This document shows, one piece after another, positions 9,720 through 21,329 of a stretch of 64,000 bases of DNA. Origin of the DNA: Chrysomallon squamiferum (lineage: Eukaryota; Mollusca; Gastropoda; Neomphalida; Peltospiridae); contig CM022677.1 of NCBI GenBank assembly GCA_012295275.1, forward strand, positions 830,871 through 894,870, in the 5' to 3' direction. Within the stretch, counting starts at the first letter, position 1. Each line of letters begins with the position of its first letter. Both the position numbers and the translations under genes were made by a program. The notes under the pieces were generated by a model. That model searched no databases. It worked only from the letters and a program-made list of their open reading frames with translations, and had not been told where the DNA came from.

Positions 9720-10354
9720 ATAAAGTTCCGTGATCTCAATACAATCCGGAAGTTCCAGCAAACCAGACCTGCTCAGCAAAATACAACAACTACACGAGGA
9801 CATACAACATACCAAGAAAGAACTAACCATGGAGTGGCTCCCAGCACACGTCGGCATCATCGGTGACGAACTTGCCGACCACTACGCCAAAGAGTCACTC
9901 AGCATTAAAGACGAAGACATCTGCACGAAATTGTCTCCATCGCTGCCAAACATTACGACAAACAATGGCAAAACGAATGGAACAACACCAAAACAAATGG
10001 AACTTAAACATCAAAGCATTCGCCAAAACACCCAAAATCACACTCGCCAACAAACTACACAACAACAATCTCACCAAAGCCAGAATTGGTTACTCAACCA
10101 ATCTAAACGCAATTCGATACAAGGATAACAGCACCACATCACCCAACTGCAGTTGTGGACTCTCAGAAACCATGAAACACTACTTGTTTCGCTGTCCAAA
10201 TTTTGCCAAGGAAAGACAAGCACTACGCAATACACTGGAGGAACTAAAAATCGAGTTCCAGCTCCAACACATCCTGGCACCAAACATGAAAGACAGCCAG
10301 TTAGTCCTCGCTGCAGTAACAAATTACATTCTCAACACAAAGCACAAAATTTAA
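9720..10354 (+). mobile_element. 5'-truncated non-LTR retrotransposon, RNase H 3' end
   Basis: The frame from about 9,745 reads PDLLSKIQQLHEDIQ, then EWLPAHVGIIGDELADHYAK, which is the last RNase H motif (His plus Asp) of an I/Jockey-like ORF2. A frameshift near 9,975-10,000 moves coding to the next frame, which reads LTKARIGYSTNLNAIRY, the zinc-finger-like CSCGLSETMKHYLFRCPNF, and ends NYILNTKHKI-stop at 10,354. The protein resembles the larger element at 29.05-31.37 kb and the fragment at 47.99-48.30 kb. Everything 5' of the RNase H end is missing, as expected for target-primed insertion. Confidence 0.75.
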
Positions 10355-10587
10355 ACTTCTTTTTTTTAAACAGAAAAGGAAACATCAACAGCAGCGAAGA
10401 GCAGAACAACCAGGACGGCAAACAATACGGACCCGGTGATGGCTGAGAGATTGTGCCGGAGACCACAGGGGGCGAATTGCGGCTGCGAAACATCGGTACC
10501 AACTCGTCACGATCCGATATGCTGGACACTCCCTTGTGTCCTGCAATCGTGGCGAGAATCCATTCTTTTCCCTACCCAAAACTCTTT

Positions 10588-10637
10588 TCTGCGACGGACA
10601 CGCCCGCTGACCTGTCAGAAAGCGTGCCCGTCGCAGA
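10588..10637. repeat. 50-bp hairpin (16-bp stem plus inner stem)
   Basis: The left arm TCTGCGACGGACACGC (10,588-10,603) and the right arm GCGTGCCCGTCGCAGA (10,622-10,637) pair at 15 of 16 positions. Between them CTGAC-CT-GTCAG forms a second stem. It lies in the GC-richer segment following the retroelement fragment. Confidence 0.85.
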
Positions 10638-10691
10638 CGTGCTTCACAACAGCTTGCTCTGATTAGCACGTTAATTTTTTTCCATTCCTTT

Positions 10692-11058
10692 CCATTGAAC
10701 GAGATCTCTTTGATCAGTGCCCTTCTTGAGAGTCTTTGTCTGCTCAAGACAAAGGAAAACGCAGACAATGGTAATTATGTTTTAATGTTTTGTTTATGTA
10801 ACATACATCTTGAATGATTGAAGATAGCTAAATCTATTACAGTTGAATTTTTCATAGTGTTATTCTGTGGTGCTTACGTTTATAAAAACAAAGATAACGT
10901 ATTTTAATAATTAAAAGATTATTTAGAAAGATCAAGTAATCAACTGGGCTGAATTAGTTTTGTATTATTTGTCAACGCTATTTGCTTTGATAACGTATCG
11001 TCGAATCGTACGATTTAACTATGTAACTATATATTACCCTTGAGGGTTAATTTGTGTA

Positions 11059-11096
<38 letters not shown>

Positions 11097-11612
11097 AAAC
11101 AATTACCCATACTGAATTCGTGTTTGTGTTATTGTTCTCTTGTGGATACAGAATAGTCATGTAATAGTTAAGCTGTCTGAGATAATTAACACCTTGTCAC
11201 GTGATGCTATTATAGTCTGCTGTCCTTTCAGGTACTAATACCACTCAGACTAGTCACATGACATATGACACTACCTAAAATCCTTTAAGTTAGCATCTCA
11301 GAAAACTTATCACCCAACTCCTTGAAATGCCAAAATTAAGTCAGAGTTTCTGTCAATATTATAAAGAGGATGGACTGTAATTAAGATTAAAAAAGAACAA
11401 ATCACAACATAATGAACGTTTGTAATATTATGTAAAATGTTTCAATTTGACGAAAGTTGTACATTTTGAGTTTCACAAATGTCTAATTTTGAACTGTTGC
11501 CATTATCTTTGAATTCAGCTTACGTTAACACGTCACACAGCAAACTGCTTAAATAACAAGTTGGTATTTGCTTCATTAATTAAACTTTTACCTGTCTGCG
11601 TATCAATTTCAG
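10692..11612. repeat. Duplicated LigB intron-2 segment, copy A
   Basis: From GAACGAGATCTCTTTGATCAG onward the sequence is nearly identical to 15,204-16,075 (copy B) and, from TTTGATCAG, to 32,488-33,372 (copy D). It is the 3' part of intron 2 of the LigB-domain gene. No coding sequence is seen within it. Confidence 0.85.
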
Positions 11613-12296
11613 GTATTTGGAAGACGCGACAGAGCGTGTTGTTGTCATCATCAGCGCTGACCTCGCACACACGCATCTCAGCACTGACCCATACGGCTAC
11701 TCCAACGCATCAGAGCCATTCGACCATGTAAGTACAACCAGTCAGTCGTGCTTGAACCTTTTAAAAATACATTAAAATTTCACCAGAACAACTGTATGAA
11801 AGCAGATATGTTTTGTAATAGCACCTGAGTACATTTTTATATTTACGATTAGTAGGTGTTAAATAGGCTTATTTATTTGTTTGAGTTAATGAATGTAACT
11901 GACGTTTGGGAGAAGTTCTAAAACTATTTATGTTTAATGTTATGGGTAGGAAAGAACATGCTGCAACTGTTTTGTCTTCAGTGTTGAAAGACTTGTGTGA
12001 TTAGTACATAACTGATCACAGTTTGTTTTTGTTTCATTAATACAGTTGTCACGATGGTTCTCATTATTTGAATATTTCAGGCTGTTGGTGAGTGGGCAGC
12101 GACTCTGGACGGCATGTTGCTGTTGAACAGAGCGGCTGGACTAGTCGATCGCGCAATGTCGTGTGGTTACACGGATCTAGTCATGTTACATGGTCTGTTA
12201 GAAACTGCCGGGCTGTCGTCATGGTTACCAAACGTTTTAGCAAACTATCACCCAAGTTACTACGGTATGATGGTAGCATCATTCGTTCAGAGATGA
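11613..12296 (+). pseudogene. LigB-domain gene copy A (exons 3-4 only)
   Basis: Exon 3 (11,613-11,727) and exon 4 (12,081-12,296) match copies B and D. Exon 3 lacks the first 16 bases present elsewhere (GTGCTGATTTATACAG), so its length drops from 131 to 115 bases and the normal splice would shift the frame. The deletion falls between two CAG|GT-like steps, as in slippage between short direct repeats. Exon 4 is open from the [11 protein letters not shown] start to MMVASFVQR-stop. No exon 1 or 2 lies upstream: retroelement sequence does. I read it as a 5'-truncated duplicate. Confidence 0.75.
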
Positions 12297-13067
12297 AAAG
12301 AAGAATGAAGAAAACATTTCATATGGAAAAAAATTATACAACAACAACAATAACAACAATAATAATTATAATAATTATCATGATGATGATGATAATGACG
12401 GTAATAATAAATAATAACAAGAACAACAATGGATATTTAGCTGGGAAGCAGTTGTTTTGTTTTTCGCTACAGACTTCAGTTCCATTTTACATGTGCAGTG
12501 ATCACACTTCTGTACTTGTATACTTCTTTTAACAAAACTTGCCTTTGATTTAGTCACTGACTGTGTCTGTAGACGTGTAGGCCTGTTCAGCTTTGATGCA
12601 GGCCTATCACACTTACAGGTAACACAGTGTTTCGGATGCAGCGTTATCTACAAAATGTTATTACAACTTCGATGATGCTGAATTACGAAAGAAAAATGTG
12701 AGGCGCGGCCGCTGAAAAGGAGCTAAAGTAATACGCCATTATTACCTCAGATTTTCTCACTTACAAATCAACTTTTAATAATGATGATAATAATAATAAT
12801 AATGATGATGATGATAATGATAATAATAAACTTTGATGTTACTCCAAAGCAACCACGTAGTCTTCTATATATCTGTTTTAAAGAACGTTTTTCTAAAACA
12901 ATGTATTGATACAAACTACTGTGATGCATCGCTTAACGTTTCTTGTACACGCCCTTTGCCCGTAAAAATAACAAGAAAATAATGGTAACAATGATGCTGC
13001 AGCTGCTTCTGCTGATGATGATGATGACAATGAGTCATATGATTTAAGAACGAAATAGAAAGTCGAG
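12297..13067. other. Spacer between copies A and B
   Basis: It holds (ATA)/(ATG) simple repeats and a CGCGGCCGC (NotI-like) motif at about 12,704. The same spacer follows copy C (23,159-24,187), so it belongs to the duplicated block. The two versions differ by an insertion at about 23,941-24,152. Confidence 0.7.
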
Positions 13068-16000
13068 ATGTGTTTTGCAATTGTGATTGTGTTTTTCACA
13101 TCACTTGATTTATCTTTCTCCAAACTACTGGCCGGGTTCGTTCTGCCGCACGGCGGAATTGCTCTGGATCCGAAACATTTCAATACAACCAACCACACAG
13201 CAAAACAAGAAGCGTGCAAAATTCACGAAGCCTGCAAAACTGTCGATCAGACGATTCTGTCTTTATCGCCCGACATACTTTTTCTGAGCACGCCCCATGG
13301 TATTTCTGACTTAAATAACTTTGTGTTCTATTTAAATCTCACAGGAGAAGGCTTTGCAGATACTGATAATTGCAACTGTCCTCCGTGTTGTTATAAAGTA
13401 ACCGCTAATCTTTCTAGCCAACTTTCGGAAGACATCGTAAATACATTTGGCTCTGCTCGGAACATATCGGGATTAAGCGGTTATGGTCCACCCGGAAAAA
13501 GCGATGAAGCATTTCCACTGAGGTGAGAAATAGCATGCATGTAAAAATGAGCATAAACACTTCTTTTTTAAATTAACATAGACTAATAATACTGACAGGA
13601 AGAAAAAATTATCGTATAAAAATATAGTTATTCATACAGCAATTTCTGTTTTCGATGAATGCAAAGTCTCACAAAAGACTGAGGACCCACAATATGCCGT
13701 TTTCGAAACATACAGTACATAAAAATTACATATTTATTTGCAATCCTATCCAGAATATATTATACAGAAATGTTTCTATCTAATTTACCACAAAACTGAC
13801 ATTATTATAAAATACTCTTCTAAAGTAGAGTCATACAATTTTTTCTTTTAAATTTCATTTTCTTGTATTCATTTTGTTACATACTTATTTATTTATTTAT
13901 TTATTTATTTAATTATTTATTTGGCACACATTAAGATGGGGAGAAGTGATACCACTTCATTTGATACCAGATCTGGAAAACACAAAAGTTGTAATTCTCT
14001 CGCAGCCCAGCAGACGATATACACATGATGTTGCCATGATACCAGAACTTCTCCATTTAGGTATTTCACTGTTTGTCTGTATGTGTAAAAATTACATACG
14101 ATTTGTAAACATTAGTTTATTGGTTATGTAAAATGCCCTCGTCGCAGATTTGAGCTTCCTATTTTTTTTCTTTTGTGACTTTATCAATATTTTGTAACAA
14201 CCTTTGGACACCAAATGGATTATCGAAACGAGTTAAATCGAACAAACAAACAACAACAAAGATAATACATAATAATAAGGAACAAATTAAAAAAAAAATC
14301 TGGAATGACATCATTTTACAGGAAGATATTATTAAAATGTATTTCCTTGAAGAGAGAAAGTAGATGGTTATTAATAATAAAAATTATTTATGTTCTGGTA
14401 TGTCTGTGTAGAATGTCATCAAATCCTGCGTAGTTTAAAAAAAGAAAGAAAACAATTGTCAAAATTAAACGAAACAGTATCTGGGTGTTTTTTCCCACTC
14501 TGTTTGCAGTCTTATTAGTAACTGTATATACTGACAGTTAGTTATTTACTACCAAATTTCTGTCATAATGCTACCCGATTTATACGATCAGCCAGTTTCA
14601 TTCATCTGCAGTCATAAATGAAACCAGTTTTCATTTCGTGTCGTATTTCATCAGTAATTTTGTATTTTCTATGCAGCTATATTTAAAACAAAGTAAAATA
14701 AAAAAAACTTTTACTGCTATTCAGCTTGGTACGATGTGACAACCTCATTAGTGCCTCTCTGCCAGACTTGTTTTTAATTGTAATTTTGTTTTCTTTGAAG
14801 TGAATTATAGAATATTCACTAAATCTTTATTTTTATATGCCCCTTAAAGCAGAATGTCTGCTACATTTTATCTGAAATATCTTATTATATTCCGATAATA
14901 TTTATTTAGTTATCTTGTATAATCATGTTTATAATTTATATTTTTACAGTCCTTAACTCTTTACGTAATTAATGACAGAAAATAGGGTTAAACACACAAA
15001 AACTAAATAGAAGAGCGTATGCAGATGAGCACGGGCTAGTAAGAAGCTGTTTTATATAATTAGGGGAAGTTCCGTTACTTAATAAACTAAGAAACACTGG
15101 GGTTTAAGTAACTGAAAATTGGTATTAAAAGCTTCAAAGTAAATTCAGAAAGGCTATCTGCAGAGTTGTACCTATTCGTGTATAATTAGTCACACGCGTT
15201 TTGAACGAGATCTCTTTGATCAGTGCCATTATTGAGAGTCTTTGTCTGCACAAGACAAAGGAAAACGAAGACAATGGTTATTATGGTTTAATGTTTTGTA
15301 TATGTAACATACATCTTGAATGATTGAAGATGGCTAAATCTATTAGTTGAATTTTTGATAGAGCTATTCTGTGGTAGAAACTTACATTTATAAAACCAAA
15401 GATAACGTATTTTAATAAGTAAAAGATTGTTTAGAAAGATCAAGTAACCAACTGAGCTGAATTAGTTTTGTATTATTTGTCAACGCTATTTGCTTTGATA
15501 ACGTATCGTTGAATCGTACGATTTAACTATGTAACTATATATTACCCTTGAGGGTTAATTTGTGTAAACAGCATATATATATATATATATATATATTATA
15601 TAAAACAATTATCCATACTGAATTCGTGTTTGTGTTATTGTTCTCTTGTGGATACAGAATAGTCATTTAATAGTTAAGCTGTCTGAGATAATTAACACCT
15701 TGTCACGTGATGCTATTATAGTCTGCTGTCCTTTCACGTACTAATACCACTCAGACTACTCATATGGCACTATCTAAAATCCTTTAAGTTAGCATCACAG
15801 ATAACTTGTCTTATCACCCAACTCCTTCTAATGCCAAAATTAACTTAAGATTAAAAAAGAACAAATCACAACATAATGAACGTTTTTAATATTATGTAAA
15901 ATGTTTCAATTTGACGAAAGTTGTGCGTTTTGAGTTTCACAAATGTCTAATTTTGAACTGTTGCATTATCTTTGAATTCAGCTTACGTTAACACGTCACA

Positions 16001-16775
16001 CAGCAAACTGGCTAAATAACAAGTTGGTGTTTGCTTCATTAATTAAACTTTTACCTGTCTGTGTATCAATTTCAGGTGCTGATTTATACAGGTATTTGTA
16101 AGACGCGCCAGAGCGTGTTGTTGTCATCATCAGCGCTGACCTCGCACACACGCATCTCAGCACTGGCCCATACGGCTACTCCAACGCATCAGAGACATTC
16201 GACCATGTAAGTACAACCAGTCAGTCGTGCTTGAACCTTTTAAAAATACTTTAAAATTTCACCAGAACAACTGTATCAAAGCAGATATGTTTTGTAATAG
16301 CACCTGAGCAGATTTTTGTATTTACGATTAATAGGTGTTAAATAGACTTATTTATTTGTTTGAATTAATGAATGTAACTGACGTTTGGGAGAATTTCTAA
16401 AACTATTTATGTTTAATGTTATGGGTAGGAAAGAACATGCTGCAACTGTTTTGTCTTCAGTGTTGAAAGACTTGTGTGATTAGTACATAACGGATCACAG
16501 TTTGTTTTTGTTTCATTAATACAGTTGTCACGTTGGTTCTCATTATTTGAATATTTGAGGCTGTTGGTGAGTGGGCAACGACTCTGGACGGCATGTTGCT
16601 GTTGAACAGAGCGGCTGGACTAGTCGATCGCGCGCTGTCGTGTGGTTACACGGGTCTAGTCATGTTACATGGTCTGTTAGAAACTGCCGGGCTGTCGTCA
16701 TGGTTACCAAACGTTTTAGCAAACTATCACCCAAGTTACTACGGTATGATGGTAGCATCATTCGTTCAGAGATGA
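13068..16775 (+). pseudogene. LigB-domain gene copy B, four exons, disrupted
   Basis: Exons 1 (13,068-13,522), 2 (13,930-14,060), 3 (16,076-16,206) and 4 (16,560-16,775) match copy D. Three lesions separate it from D. The acceptor before exon 2 reads CACAC where D has CACAG. Codon GAA in exon 3 (YRYLED in D) is TAA. The acceptor before exon 4 is TTTGAG instead of TTTCAG. Exon 1 is open and keeps GFVLPHGG and LSTPHGIS, the two His-containing segments expected to bind the metal in LigB-family enzymes. The copy cannot make the full protein, although a transcript of exon 1 alone could encode a short fragment. Confidence 0.8.
14061..16075. other. Copy B intron 2
   Basis: The first ~360 bases match the start of copy D intron 2 and the last ~875 match its end. 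The middle (about 14,420-15,200) is unlike D, which has about 7 kb of insertion there. No gene is seen. Confidence 0.6.
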
Positions 16776-17058
16776 AAAGAAGAATGAACAAAACATTTCA
16801 TATGGAAATGAAGAAAAATTATACAATAACAACAATAATAATTATAATAATTATGATGATGATGATGATAATGATGGTAATAATAAATAATAACAAGAAC
16901 AACAATGGATCTTTAGCTGGGAAGCCGCTGTTTTTTTTTTTTCGCTATAGACTCGAGAGTTCCATTTTACATGTGCACTGATCACACTTCTGTACTTGTG
17001 TACTTCTTTTAACACAACTTGCCTTTGATTTCGTCACTGACTGTGTCTGTAGACGTGT

Positions 17059-17229
17059 ATACAGTGTTATACAGCGTTATACAGTGTTATACAGCGTTAT
17101 ACAATATTATACAGCGTTATACAGTGTTATACAGCGTTATATAAGTGTTATACAGCATCATACAGTGTTATACAGCGTTATACAGTGTTATACAGTGTTA
17201 TACAGCGTTATACAGTGTTATACAGCGTT
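17059..17229. repeat. GTTATACAG minisatellite, copy B
   Basis: About 18 copies of a 9-bp unit alternating GTGTTATACA and GCGTTATACA. It replaces the spacer that follows exon 4 in copies A and C. Confidence 0.9.
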
Positions 17230-17590
17230 CCTTACCGCTAATGATCGGCTACATTCAAAGTTGTGTGAGTCAGCTGTGTTGTGTTTAGATTCGTTACAAT
17301 AAAGTACTAAATAAAAACTGATTGATTGTTTAACTAAAAATATTTGTGTTATGTATTAACCATCACAACCTAAAGAAATAGAGGGAACTTTATTTATGAC
17401 ATTTCTCGTCTCAGATTTTTAAAGTAGTTGATAACATAAATTCTAAAACTTCACTTTGTGGACATATCTTTATTAATAATAGCTGTCCTAGTTAATTAAT
17501 TAATTGACTGATTGATTATTTCTTTCTTTCTTTCTTTATTTTTATTGGTTTATTCATTCATTTATTTATTTAGTTAATTATTTATTTCAG

Positions 17591-18517
17591 CTCAAAAGGG
17601 AGATCACATGTCACTTCTGAGTTCTGTTTCTGAGAGTCTCAAAACCTTTAAAGAAGCTCTTCAGACAGAGATGGATGACATGATTGAGCAACTTCGCCAA
17701 GCCGTCGACATCAACGTCGTGGACACTACAGAAGAGGTCACAAGGATTGGCAACACACTAATCACAGATTTTACTGCCGCAGTCCAGGTTAATAAGAGAA
17801 ATAGAAAAATCTCAGAACTTTATAAACTCAGAAATAGACAAATTATTCAATGAACACAAACATCTGATTGAGGAAAACGAAAAAATGATAAAATTGGGGG
17901 AAGATTTGCTGAAAAGAAAGTCAGAGTCAGATGTAAAAAGTAACATTTTAAAATTCACCAAACTTCAAAACACAACTTCCGAGTTTCTGTCCAAATCTCG
18001 TTCCCAAACAGAAGAAGCAAAGTTTAAAATAAATCTGATAAAATCTGACAAAAAGGCAGAAATGTCAGTCCACATTGGAGAAATATCCACAAACATCCAA
18101 ACAGACACACAGATAGACAGACAGACAGACACACTCAAACACACAGGCACAACTGACACAAAAACACACAGATAGAGAGTCTAACAGACACACTCAAACA
18201 CATAGACACCATTAACATAAAAACACAAGAAGATAAACAAAATTCTTTTCCGGTTTTCATGCTGGTGTCAGGTGCAGACAAAAGTAAAATTGTTGTCAGT
18301 GATTGTTTCAATGTCTGTGTAAAATGTTTTTGTTTAGAAAGAAAATCACTGATAAAAAGATACAAAACTTCCTCTAGACCATGCGGTCTTGCTGAATCAC
18401 GTGATCAGCGGGGTGATGTTGTTGTTGTTGTTGCTGTGCCAAGTAAATATAAAATATTGGTTTTAAATTTGGAAAACTTCAAACTGGTAAAAACAGTTAA
18501 AACTGTTAAAGGCTATG

Positions 18518-18591
<74 letters not shown>

Positions 18592-18597
18592 TGTAAA
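17591..18597 (+). pseudogene. TRIM-like coiled-coil/propeller gene, copy B
   Basis: After a TTATTTCAG acceptor the exon reads AQKGDHMSLLSSVSESLK, then DDMIEQLRQAVDINVVDTT, a long coiled coil like the segment that follows the B-box in TRIM proteins. At about 17,789 the frame must slip to continue (IREIEKSQNFINSEIDKLF). A 13-base deletion relative to copy D near 18,160 then creates a stop. Downstream, VSGADKSKIVVSDCFNVCVK and RGDVVVVVAVPSKYKI resemble the first blades of the NHL-like propeller of molluscan TRIM-like proteins. A (CT)n run at about 18,519-18,584 cuts the propeller short. No RING or B-box exon is visible upstream. Confidence 0.55.
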
Positions 18598-18639
18598 CTG
18601 TTCTGTTATTTTGTAGTTTATTTCAAGAAAGTGTAATTA

Positions 18640-19185
18640 AAAAAATATATATATATATATACATCCAGTGTAATCAAAATAAAACTGAAATAAAACATTT
18701 ATATGATAAAAATAAAATTCTTCTGTCATTATTTTATTTAAATTTTAAAACTATTTTACATTGTTTCTTTATTCACCTATATATCTATATGTGTAAAATG
18801 TAATTAATATCTGTAGTACTCTTATTATAAATTTATTATTAACAGCTAATATAAATTATTGTTGTTGTTTTTTTTGGATGAGGGTTCCAAGTGTACTCAA
18901 CTATTCTACTTCATATTTTCTTTTTGTTTTGCCTGACGTAATTTTTATAATTTTCTCTTCAGACATGGAAAAGAAGAAAAGGTCTCTCTCTCTCTGACAC
19001 ACACACACATGCACACACACACACTCACACCATCAAAAATAAAATAGGAGAAACAATCGCACGAACGAAAAATGCAAATAAAAATAAAAAACATAAAAAA
19101 TAACGATGTTTTGAAAACACGACTAAATATGAAACTGTATACTGGAGATCTACAGACACGTGTTTTACATCCGGGGGTTAGGGTT
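18640..19185. other. Noncoding spacer after TRIM-like copy B
   Basis: AT-rich, almost identical to 35,985-36,535. It contains a short CT/CA microsatellite at about 18,982-19,028. No gene is seen. Confidence 0.6.
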
Positions 19186-19189
19186 CGTG

Positions 19190-19665
19190 CTTCCTCTTTA
19201 TTTACTCAGTACGTTCAAGTTAGTTTCTGAGCGGGCGCATCACCTATTAAAATATATTATTTTAATTTCTATTAATGACGCCGTCATTGTCGTCGTACCA
19301 GCGTTGTTCTGAACGTTTTGGTGTTCTTGTCATTATTTTACGCGTTTTAAAATCTGTTATTCTTACCATCATATATTGGAATATATTGTTACTATTTGCC
19401 GTCGTAATGGTGTTGTTCTTAACGTTCTCGATTTAATTTTCATTATTCTTTTACGCTTTTTATTCGCTGTTATTCTTACTTTCTGACCATGCGAGTCCTG
19501 TATTAAAATATGTTATTATTGTATCTGTTAATGTCGCCGTCGTTGCCGTCGTAAGGGTTTGTTCTTAACTTCTTAGTGTCCGCATCCGATTAAAATGTAT
19601 TATTAGTTTTTATTAATATCGCGTTGTTGTCGTCATAACGGTGTTGTTTCTAACGTTATTACTTA
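19190..19665 (+). repeat. ~125-bp satellite array, forward orientation
   Basis: About four diverged units. Each contains GCCGTCGTTGCCGTCGTAA-like GC-rich core, then GTTGTTCTTAACGTT, CATTATTCTTTTACGC, TGTTATTCTTACTTTC and ATTAAAATATRTTATTATT. Matching arrays lie at 36,540-37,010 (same orientation) and at 52,730-52,950 and 62,570-63,130 (opposite orientation). Confidence 0.8.
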
Positions 19666-20277
19666 CTTAGTTATTCATTTAATTATATATTTGTTTTTGC
19701 ATGCTTAGAGGAAAATAATGCAATAATCCTATTCCAATCAATCTTACTGGTCTTATAGAAGTGTTATTATTTACTTCTCTCTTTGTTAAACATAGATAAT
19801 AACTTCTAGACAGGTATATACTATTTCAACCTATTAATAAATATTATGTTGTGCTTCTAGGACTAATGTTAAATTACTGCTTCAAAACTGTCTTATTTCT
19901 ATATTTAAAAATCTATCTGAAAAATGAAAGAAGCATGAAATTTCACTAGTGTTCATTAAAATAGTTAGTCTTTTCAAAAAATCACAAAAACATTATTAAA
20001 AATATGGAGAAATATTTCTATGCACAGTGACAGCAATGACAGACTTCCACTGGAATTGTCTCATTTATCTATGAGAAAGGTTTTTATTTTTACTATATGA
20101 ATCAAACAAAAATGTCAACATGAAAACATTAATGAAATATACATATTTATATAATCTGTTCATTCTTTGAGCCTTTGAATGAAAGTAAAATATCTCATTC
20201 AGCTGTCTCTCTCATTCACTTAGCTGTCTTTATAACTTGTCTCTGTCTCATTTGTATCAGCAATACTGTAACTGAAC

Positions 20278-20477
20278 NNNNNNNNNNNNNNNNNNNNNNN
20301 NNNNNNNNNNNNNNNNNNNNNNNNNNNNNNNNNNNNNNNNNNNNNNNNNNNNNNNNNNNNNNNNNNNNNNNNNNNNNNNNNNNNNNNNNNNNNNNNNNNN
20401 NNNNNNNNNNNNNNNNNNNNNNNNNNNNNNNNNNNNNNNNNNNNNNNNNNNNNNNNNNNNNNNNNNNNNNNNNNNNN
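20278..20477. other. Assembly gap (200 N)
   Basis: Exactly 200 N bases, probably a fixed-size placeholder. Homology between the B and D blocks stops at about 20,207, just before the gap. Confidence 0.99.
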
Positions 20478-20478
20478 C

Positions 20479-21328
20479 AAACTGAAAGTCAGTGCACAGT
20501 CCCCTGAAGACACTCTGTCATGCAAGATAGATTTTTTTGGACATATACTTTTGCAAGAACCAACTCTTGAGATGCTCCAAGCAGCACCTAAAGACATCTC
20601 CCTGTTTGCGAACATGATGACGAGTTGTTTGTATGCAACAGTTGTTGTCCTTGAACGGCAGTACAACAGATACTTCCACTACGATCTCACTGAGAGACTG
20701 AGGGATGAGACAAGGTCGGCCAGATGTCATAACATTGATGCAGAAGAGATCATGGGGATGTTTAGTTCCTTACAGAAGAAATCCCCAAATGCTAGTCTCT
20801 GCTACATCTCATGTAAAATGAGGACCATCAAAAACAGGACAGTGGATTATCTTGATGCCCTAGACACGGAGACAAGAGATCATATTATTAAAACGGCGAA
20901 CCACATGGGCCAACAACACAGACAGGACAGGCGTACCAAGCAGAAAAATCTGAGGAAAGAACAAAACAGGAGACAAGTACAGAAGCTGCAGGCAAAGGAG
21001 ACCACAGAGAGGAACAGATTGGAGAGAAGATTGAAAAGTGTAGACATCGACAGACTCTGTTGAATTCTCGGATCTCTCAGAGTATAAATTGGAAAAGATA
21101 AGTGAACTTTTATCAGGGAATTCAGTGGGTAGCATGATTTGCCATACGTGGATTGATGATGGAGAAAGAGCAATACACAATGGAAAGATAGAGAAGATTA
21201 CATGCAAAGGTAAGAAATATGTTGTAGCCTACTGGGGAGTAAATGAATCGTATGCAGATGCAGTAGACCACTGTATGAACATCCATGCTCTAGCTGCAGA
21301 TCTCATTGAGGATGATCTAACTATATAA
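20479..21328 (+). pseudogene. Orphan ORF pair, possibly transposon-derived, 5' end in gap
   Basis: The first frame is open from the gap edge to 21,063: KLKVSAQSPEDTLSCKIDFF, then LERQYNRYFHYDLTERLRDE, SARCHNIDAEEIMGMFSSL, and a strongly basic coiled tail rich in Lys, Arg and Gln (about residues 130-190). A shift of one base near 21,055 leads into the second frame, VEFSDLSEYKLEKISELL, then HTWIDDGERAIHNGKIEKIT and YVVAYWG, ending at 21,328. The second part looks like a small beta-barrel. I recall similar two-part proteins in many invertebrate genomes near transposable elements, but cannot name a family. GC content is higher than in the flanks. Confidence 0.5.
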
Positions 21329-21329
21329 T

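Noticed and set aside
8896-9720. Long minus-strand open frame (274 codons) and overlapping 132-codon frame
   Set aside because: They translate only (ATA)n, (AAAT)n, (CA)n and (AAC)n repeats into Ile, Leu, Tyr and Val runs. No splice or domain signal.
12092-12532. 146-codon frame starting MGSDSGRH, repeated in all four copies
   Set aside because: It is out of phase with LigB exon 4 and extends only into (ATA)n repeats. The in-phase exon has consensus splice sites and family-like sequence.
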